DNA from: Pararhizobium sp.
Lineage (GTDB): Bacteria; Pseudomonadota; Alphaproteobacteria; Rhizobiales; Rhizobiaceae
DNA: 9,968 nt
Assembly (NCBI GenBank): GCA_030655075.1
Contig: JAURWE010000005.1
Coordinates: 1 to 9,968, forward strand
Reading direction: 5' to 3'
Shown here: in pieces, positions 5,269-9,968 of the stretch
Position numbering within the stretch: position 1 is the stretch's first letter
Layout: every line of letters begins with the position of its first letter
The notes under the pieces: model-generated
Seen by the model: only the letters and a program-made list of their open reading frames with translations
The model's database searches: none
Told to the model about the DNA's origin: nothing
Translations under genes and position numbers: made by a program

Positions 5269-5703
5269 CTAAAAAAAGAGATTCCGAGATTTTTTTAGGA
5301 AATTTAGGAGTTTAGCCTTCGCTTCCTTGAATGTGACTTCCTTCACGCCATCGGCCAGATTTTCAGTCAGCACGCCAGCTGGCCCGTAAGCAAATATCCG
5401 GATGGTAGTAGCGATTTCCCCTTCAATGCCGCCTGGACCTTTTATACCCCAAAGGCTCGGATTAGCGTTTTCCTCCACGATCACTTCAAAGATCAAGGCA
5501 ATCACATCAGCGAAATTCTGATTAGAAAAGGCCCCATCTTCTGACAGGGTAAGAGCTTCAAGATGTTTGGTGCTTGGAAGTTTCATCGGCTTTCCGATGA
5601 GCCAAAGCATCCCGACAATATTTTCTTTTGTGCAGGCTACCCCGTTGTTTCTTTGTAGCTGTTCTTTGTTGAAAACATCAAAGCAGTATTGGATTAGGTC
5701 CAT
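5269..5703 (-). CDS. Unknown prophage cargo ('moron') protein on the opposite strand
   Basis: This is the only - strand gene, with 144 residues from ATG 5703 (MDLIQYCFDVFNKEQLQRN). A TTG-initiated form from 5748 would add 15 residues but has no ribosome site. An AAAGGA lies 12 bases before the ATG, a little far. I do not recognise the family. There is no signal peptide, membrane segment or Cys/His cluster. It has an N-terminal helical part (ENIVGMLWLIGKP), a Gly-rich middle (LWGIKGPGGIEGE), and a Lys-rich C-terminal helix. Codon use is visibly more AT-rich than in the flanking genes, and the last codons are A/T runs. A single counter-oriented gene between lysis and packaging modules is the usual place for genes expressed in the lysogen, such as exclusion, anti-phage or fitness genes. 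That role is only suggested by context. Confidence 0.7.
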   Translation of the reverse strand: MDLIQYCFDVFNKEQLQRNNGVACTKENIVGMLWLIGKPMKLPSTKHLEALTLSEDGAFSNQNFADVIALIFEVIVEENANPSLWGIKGPGGIEGEIATTIRIFAYGPAGVLTENLADGVKEVTFKEAKAKLLNFLKKSRNLFF

Positions 5704-5735
5704 GGTCTTGTTGAGTCCTTTGTGATTAAGACTTA

Positions 5736-5764
5736 CCAATACCGGCAAAGCGCCACTATTTCAA
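5736..5764 (-). promoter_or_regulatory. Possible promoter for the - strand gene
   Basis: On the - strand TTGAAA (5764-5759) is followed after 17 bp by TATTGG (5741-5736). The -35 is good (5/6) and the -10 poor (3/6). Initiation near 5729 would leave a short leader with AAAGGA before ATG 5703, and would exclude the TTG 5748 start. Weak evidence. Confidence 0.25.
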
Positions 5765-5794
5765 TCCCGCCTTTAGGCTTACCTGAGACAATTT

Positions 5795-6316
5795 ATGACA
5801 ACTAAGCAACCCGACTGGGAGGCAATCGAACGCGCCTACCGGGCCGGCCTGCTTTCCCTGCGCGCCATTGCTTCAGAGCATGGAGTAGCGCACAACACGA
5901 TCATGAAGCGTGCCGAGAAGGAAGGCTGGCAGCGAGACCTGACCAGCAAGGTTCGAAGCGCGGTAAAGGACAAGGTGACCAGGGCGGTGACCACGGATGG
6001 TGACCAGAAGAAACTGGTCACTGATGCCGAGATTATCGAGGAGGCATCCGATCAAGCTGCAGCTGTAGTGCTTGCCCATCGATCTGGTCTGGCCCAGTGG
6101 CGGGGCATTGCGAGCAAGCTCAGCACATTTCTCTCCAGCGTGACTGTTTCAGAAGATAACCATGGAGACTTCGCTCGCTCACTCAATGCAGGCGTCGACG
6201 CTCAGCTCAAGGTGATCAAGGGCGAGCGCCAAGCATTCAACCTCGACACGGAAGAGGGCGACAAGACAGTCGACGCCTTGGCCGCAATGATGGACGAATT
6301 ATCGAAGGACGCCTGA
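5795..6316 (+). CDS. terS: Terminase small subunit
   Basis: The 173-residue protein starts with a helix-turn-helix of the kind used by small terminases to bind phage DNA. Residues about 8-48 read as W..IE.AYRAGLLSLRAIA..HGVA...IMKRAEKEGW.RDL, a pattern common in terminase small subunits of siphophages. A helical oligomerisation region follows, and an acidic tail (TVDALAAMMDELSKDA) probably contacts the large subunit. The gene sits one base upstream of the large terminase gene. The Shine-Dalgarno before ATG 5795 is weak (TGAGA). The gene itself contains GGTGACCA repeats at 5974-6021 that may be the packaging site it recognises. Confidence 0.82.
   Translation: MTTKQPDWEAIERAYRAGLLSLRAIASEHGVAHNTIMKRAEKEGWQRDLTSKVRSAVKDKVTRAVTTDGDQKKLVTDAEIIEEASDQAAAVVLAHRSGLAQWRGIASKLSTFLSSVTVSEDNHGDFARSLNAGVDAQLKVIKGERQAFNLDTEEGDKTVDALAAMMDELSKDA
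5940..6021. repeat. GGTGACCA repeats and hairpin inside terS, candidate packaging site
   Basis: GGTGACCA occurs at 5974, 5986 and 5999, and a shorter TGACCAG at 5940. Steps between the TGACCA cores are 36, 12 and 13 bp. The last copy forms a perfect 8-bp inverted repeat, GTGACCAG (6000-6007) with CTGGTCAC (6014-6021), around AAGAAA. The third copy is in a different codon phase from the others, so the protein sequence does not explain the set. Small terminases of P22-type phages recognise a pac site within their own gene; that assignment here is an inference. Confidence 0.45.
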
Positions 6317-6317
6317 C

Positions 6318-7805
6318 ATGAAGCCCGAGCACATGAAGCTGCTCCGGGATAAGCGTTGGCGGCTGAACAATCTCTACTTCATCACCGACAAAGCGGGCAA
6401 GAAAGTCCGCTTCCGGATGACGGACGAGCAGATCGAATACTTCGACGGGATGCACACTCGGAACATCATCCTGAAGGCCCGGCAGCTCGGCTTCACCACT
6501 GAGTGCTGCATCATCCAGCTCGACGCGGCTCTGTTCGAGTCAGCCAAGTGCGCGCTGATCGCTCACACCCTGAACGACGCCAAGCGTCTTTTCCGGGAAA
6601 AAGTGAAGTACGCCTACGACAACCTGCCGAAGGAGATACGCGCCGCCAACCCTGCGAGCAATGACGCCGCAGGCGAGCTGGTCTTCAGCAAGGGCGGTTC
6701 GCTTTACGTCAGCACCTCGTTCCGGGGTGGCACGCTGCGTTACCTGCACGTTTCCGAATTTGGGAAAATCTGCGCCAAGTTTCCGCACAAGGCACGCGAG
6801 ATTGTTACCGGTGCCTTTGAAGCGGTGGCCACCGATTGCTTTGTCACGATCGAATCCACAGCGGAAGGCCGGGCTGGCTACTTCTTCGATTACTCGCAGA
6901 GTGCTGAGAAGCAGCAGCTGTCCGGCGCACCGCTCGGCAAGCTGGACTGGAAGTTTTTTTTCTTCTCCTGGTGGAAGAACAAGGCCTACTGGCTTGACCC
7001 GACAGATGTAGTCATCCCGCAGCGCTTGACCGACTACTTCAACGAGCTGTTCGCCAAGCATGGCATCGACACCCACCCAGGCCAGCGCGCCTGGTACGCA
7101 GCCAAGGAAAAGACGCTCGGCGACGACATGAAGCGGGAATACCCGTCGATCCCCGTCGAAGCCTTCCAGCAGTCGGTCGAGGGTGCCTACTACGCGCAGC
7201 AGTTCACCAAACTGTATGCCGCTCAGCGCATCGGCACTCTGCCCGACAACAGCCACCTGCCGGTGATGACCATTTGGGACATCGGAGTGAGCGACTCTAC
7301 CGCCATTTGGTTTGTGCGCCAGGTCGGTGAGCAATACCACGTCATCGATTACTACGAGAACTCAGGCGAAGGCCTGCGGCACTACATGAAGGTGCTCAAG
7401 GACAAGGGATACACGTACTCCGAGCACTGGGGACCGCACGATATCGAAAATCGTGAGTTCGGCAGCGATGCGAAGACGCGCAAGGACATTGCCCGAGAGG
7501 GTTACGAGATCGATGGTCAGGTTTACCGGATGACGTTCCATGTTGTCCCGAAGATCGGGGTGGATGACGGCATCGAGCAGGCCCGTGAAATTTTGTCCAA
7601 GTGCGCCTTCGACGAATCGAAGTGCGAAGAGGGCATTGCCTGCCTTGAGAACTATCGCAAGGAGTGGGACGACAAGAAGGGCTGCTGGAAAGACAAACCA
7701 CTGCACGACTGGACGTCTCACGGCTCCGACGCCTTCCGGTACTTCGCTGTCGCTAAGAGCGCAAGGAAGCCGGTCAAATCAATCAAAATGGGATTCGCAC
7801 GCTAA
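6318..7805 (+). CDS. terL: Terminase large subunit
   Basis: This 495-residue protein is the packaging motor: an ATPase that drives DNA through the portal and a nuclease that cuts the concatemer. The ATPase half shows an adenine-motif-like region (MTDEQIEYFDGMHTRN), a deviant Walker A KARQLGFTT at 53-61, as is usual for this family, a Walker B/catalytic Glu YLHVSE at 142-147, and the coupling motif STAEG at 180-184. The RNase-H-like nuclease half has Asp321 in IWDIGVSD and Asp471 in HGSDAFRYF as likely metal ligands, with DDGIEQAR between. Length is normal for large terminases, and nothing is missing. It starts one base after terS and its TAA shares a base with the portal ATG. Confidence 0.93.
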   Translation: MKPEHMKLLRDKRWRLNNLYFITDKAGKKVRFRMTDEQIEYFDGMHTRNIILKARQLGFTTECCIIQLDAALFESAKCALIAHTLNDAKRLFREKVKYAYDNLPKEIRAANPASNDAAGELVFSKGGSLYVSTSFRGGTLRYLHVSEFGKICAKFPHKAREIVTGAFEAVATDCFVTIESTAEGRAGYFFDYSQSAEKQQLSGAPLGKLDWKFFFFSWWKNKAYWLDPTDVVIPQRLTDYFNELFAKHGIDTHPGQRAWYAAKEKTLGDDMKREYPSIPVEAFQQSVEGAYYAQQFTKLYAAQRIGTLPDNSHLPVMTIWDIGVSDSTAIWFVRQVGEQYHVIDYYENSGEGLRHYMKVLKDKGYTYSEHWGPHDIENREFGSDAKTRKDIAREGYEIDGQVYRMTFHVVPKIGVDDGIEQAREILSKCAFDESKCEEGIACLENYRKEWDDKKGCWKDKPLHDWTSHGSDAFRYFAVAKSARKPVKSIKMGFAR

Positions 7806-9265
7806 TGGCAGACGTCACATACACCCGCCCGGAATACGACGCGGCACAGTCCCGTTGGCGGCTGGTGCGCGACGTGTGCAAGGGCTCCGAGACTGTAAAG
7901 GGGCGCGGCGATGTTTACCTGCCCAGGCCCAACAAGCACGACACCAGCCCTGAGAATCTTGAACGGTATAAGTCGTACAAGCAGCGGGCCGTTTACTACA
8001 ACGCCACGGGGCGCACGAAACACAGCCTTGTTGGCGCAGTGTTCCGCACGTGGCCAACACTCACTGTGCCCGGCGCACTCGATTACGTAGCCACGGACGT
8101 CGACGGGCAGGGCGTGAGCGTTTACCAGCAGTCGCAGTCGGTCATCGGGCATCTGCTTGAGGTTGGTCGGCACGGTTTGCTGGTGGACTACGCAGCGGTG
8201 CAGGCCGGTACGGTAAGTAAGGCAGACGAGCAGGCTGGGCGCGCCCGTGCGAACGTTGCGAGCTACCCAGCCGAATCAATCCGGAACTGGAAGACCCGCA
8301 AGGTCGGCGGTCAACACCTGCTGAGCCTGGTTGTATTGCGTGAAGAGGCAGACATCGACACTGATGATGGCTTCGGTAGCGAAAAGGTCGTGCAGTACCG
8401 CGTGCTGCGCCTGGACGTGGCCGGCGTGTATACCCAGGAACTGTGGCAGGAAAGCTCAAGTGAAACGGCGATTGTCATCCCACCATTCACTCCGTTGAAT
8501 GGTGCTGGCCAGCCATGGCGCCTGATCCCATTTCAGTTTCTCGGTAGCGAGAACAACGACACCAGCATTGATGACTCGCCGCTGTACGACATGGCAGTGC
8601 TGAATATCGGCCATTACTGCAACAGTGCGGACTATGAGGACTCTGTCTGGTTCTCTGGTCAGCCGCAGTTCTGGATCTCCGGCCTGGACGAAGCCTGGCG
8701 CGATCACCTTGAGGCAAACGGCATCTATGTCGGCTCCAGGGCGCCGCTGACGCTTCCTGCCAACGGATCGTGCGGGTTTGCTCAACCTGAACCGAACACG
8801 CTTGTGAGAGAGGCCATGGACGCCAAGAAACAGGACATGGTGTCCCTCGGTGCCCGGTTGATTGAGCGTGGCAGTGCGGTGAAGACCGCAACCCAGGCCG
8901 ACAACGACAGCGCCGCCGAACACAGCGTTCTCTCGTTGGTGGTGAGCAACGTCAGCGAGGCGTACAGCCAGTGCCTGGCCTGGATGGCTGAGTTCGTGAA
9001 TGCCACCGGCGAGGTGGTCTACAAGCTTAATCAAGACTTCAGCCAGATCACACTGGACGCGACGATGCTCGCTGCACTGTTCAATGCAGTGCAGGGCGGC
9101 AAGTTACCGGAAGGCGACTTCTGGCAGTACCTGCGCGATCGCGGCGTGATCAACCCTGAGAAAACAGATGACGACATCCGAGGTGAGCTGGAAGCGCAAA
9201 GCACTGGGCCTGACCTGGATGACGACGAGGTAATTCCGAATGGCGGCAAACCAAGCAATCCTTGA
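7805..9265 (+). CDS. Portal protein, DUF4055 type
   Basis: The 486-residue protein matches the DUF4055 family, the portal of many lambdoid-like siphophages and Mu-like phages. Recognisable parts are the N-terminal YDAAQSRWRLVRDVCKG, YYNATGRT...LVGAVFR at about 64-81, a DVDGQGVSVYQQ segment and GRHGLLVDYAA. Further on are IPFQFLGSENND and SPLYDMAVLN, and the stretch FSGQPQFWISGL. The C-terminus is acidic (TGPDLDDDEVIPN). It would form the dodecameric ring at one capsid vertex through which the terminase packs DNA. It lies directly after the large terminase (TAATG junction) and overlaps the next gene by 26 bases, as is normal in head operons. Confidence 0.88.
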   Translation: MADVTYTRPEYDAAQSRWRLVRDVCKGSETVKGRGDVYLPRPNKHDTSPENLERYKSYKQRAVYYNATGRTKHSLVGAVFRTWPTLTVPGALDYVATDVDGQGVSVYQQSQSVIGHLLEVGRHGLLVDYAAVQAGTVSKADEQAGRARANVASYPAESIRNWKTRKVGGQHLLSLVVLREEADIDTDDGFGSEKVVQYRVLRLDVAGVYTQELWQESSSETAIVIPPFTPLNGAGQPWRLIPFQFLGSENNDTSIDDSPLYDMAVLNIGHYCNSADYEDSVWFSGQPQFWISGLDEAWRDHLEANGIYVGSRAPLTLPANGSCGFAQPEPNTLVREAMDAKKQDMVSLGARLIERGSAVKTATQADNDSAAEHSVLSLVVSNVSEAYSQCLAWMAEFVNATGEVVYKLNQDFSQITLDATMLAALFNAVQGGKLPEGDFWQYLRDRGVINPEKTDDDIRGELEAQSTGPDLDDDEVIPNGGKPSNP

Positions 9266-9968
9266 CGCCACCATCCGGCACGCCGTCTTCCTGGAGCAAC
9301 TGAAGTCGGGAGAGGTTGCGAAGTTCGCACCCTTCCTCAAGGAAATTGACCGCTCGATACGCGAGCGGCTGACCCGGGCGGACCTGACGGACTACACCGT
9401 CGCGCGGCTGGAGCGTCTGCTGAGCGAGGTTGATAGTCTGCTGCTGGGCATATTCGACCGGTACAGCGAGAAGCTGAACCTCGACTTGGTGGATATCGCC
9501 AATTACGAGGCCGAGTTTGAGGCGACCAGCCTGACGAGGGCGGCACCGGTGGGTGTGACCTTCGACGCGGCGGTGCCAGGTGCGGCGGCAATCAGGGCGG
9601 CAATCCTCACCAACCCACTCAGTGTGCGCGGCGCCGACGGCGGGAAGCTGCTCAAGTCGTTCATTGATGGCTTCTCCTCCACGGAGCGGCAACGCCTCAC
9701 AGGCGCGATCAGGCAGGGGTTCTTCGAAGGACAGACGAACTTCCAGATCATCAAGAATATTCGCGGTACCAAGGCTCTCCAGTACAACGACGGCATCCTG
9801 GCCACGACCAACCGCAACGCCGGCGCTATCGTGCGGACGGCAGTGCAGCACGTCGCCACCCAGGCGCGCATGGAGACGCTGAAGGAGAACGCCGACGTCG
9901 TGCAGTCGGTGGAGTGGGTCAGCACCCTGGATTCGAAGACCACCAGCCAGTGCCGGACGCTGGATAAG
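9240..9968 (+). CDS. Head morphogenesis protein, Mu F / SPP1 gp7 type (3' end beyond window)
   Basis: The frame from ATG 9240 is open for 243 codons to the end of the window, so the gene is incomplete. GAGGT ends about eight bases before the ATG, inside the end of the portal gene. The first 150 residues are helical and charged (RERLTRADLTDYTVARLERLLSEVDSLLL). Residues about 165-195 contain STERQRLTGAIRQGFFEGQT, which resembles the repeated-turn region of minor head proteins. The visible end, VEWVSTLDSKTTSQCRTLDK, is the hallmark start of the Phage Mu F domain (W.S..D..T...C..LDG), with Asp and Cys in place. These proteins join portal and prohead and may be injected with the DNA. Confidence 0.88.
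   Translation, partial: MAANQAILDATIRHAVFLEQLKSGEVAKFAPFLKEIDRSIRERLTRADLTDYTVARLERLLSEVDSLLLGIFDRYSEKLNLDLVDIANYEAEFEATSLTRAAPVGVTFDAAVPGAAAIRAAILTNPLSVRGADGGKLLKSFIDGFSSTERQRLTGAIRQGFFEGQTNFQIIKNIRGTKALQYNDGILATTNRNAGAIVRTAVQHVATQARMETLKENADVVQSVEWVSTLDSKTTSQCRTLDK

Noticed and set aside
5704..5794. Forward promoter for the terminase operon (TTGAGT at 5711, TACCAA 17 bp later)
   Set aside because: The -10 matches poorly, and read-through from the upstream late promoter is enough to explain expression.
6540..7340. 266-codon open frame on the - strand
   Set aside because: Antisense to the large terminase across its conserved motifs; an expected shadow of GC-rich codon use.
9150..9851. 233-codon open frame on the - strand
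   Set aside because: Antisense to the portal end and the Mu-F-like gene, whose sense frame carries clear family motifs.

Overview
The window is a stretch of a lambdoid (siphovirus-like) prophage or temperate phage. The host is probably a Pseudomonas of the fluorescens/putida/syringae type. This rests on GC-rich codon use, an O-like/P-like/NinB/NinG/Q-like gene order, and a DUF4055-type portal next to a Mu-F-type head protein. No host gene is present, so the genus is an inference. All genes but one run on the + strand.

Positions 1-3443 hold the delayed-early module. It has the tail of an unidentified gene, a replication initiator (47-1027), a probable helicase-loader partner (1014-1811), NinB/Orf (1808-2278), NinG/Rap (2275-2865) and a probable late antiterminator Q (2862-3443). 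Every junction from the initiator onward is a short overlap, so these genes form one translationally coupled operon. Inside the initiator gene lie five 20-bp dyad-symmetric iterons at about 22-bp spacing, in shifting reading frames. This is a candidate replication origin placed as in lambda O.

Positions 3440-3546 hold a promoter followed shortly by an intrinsic terminator. This matches the pR'-tR' arrangement on which Q proteins act. The next cassette (3588-4294) is unusual: a Mu Com-like zinc-finger translational regulator directly upstream of a B-type (monocot mannose-binding) lectin gene, with no mom gene. A strong terminator follows at 4384-4408. The lysis part (4497-5176) encodes a three-TM holin and a second small membrane protein. 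A 9-bp hairpin covers the holin Shine-Dalgarno. No endolysin or spanin is in the window.

An AT-richer gene of unknown function (5269-5703) lies on the - strand between lysis and packaging genes, as prophage-expressed 'moron' genes often do. Packaging and head genes follow: small terminase (5795-6316) with internal GGTGACCA repeats that could be a packaging site, large terminase (6318-7805), portal (7805-9265) and the start of a Mu-F/SPP1-gp7-like head morphogenesis gene (9240 to the window end, incomplete).

As a whole, the initiator and its partner would start replication at the internal iterons. NinB and NinG would support recombination. The Q analogue would open late transcription through the terminator at 3523 into lectin, holin, terminase and head genes.
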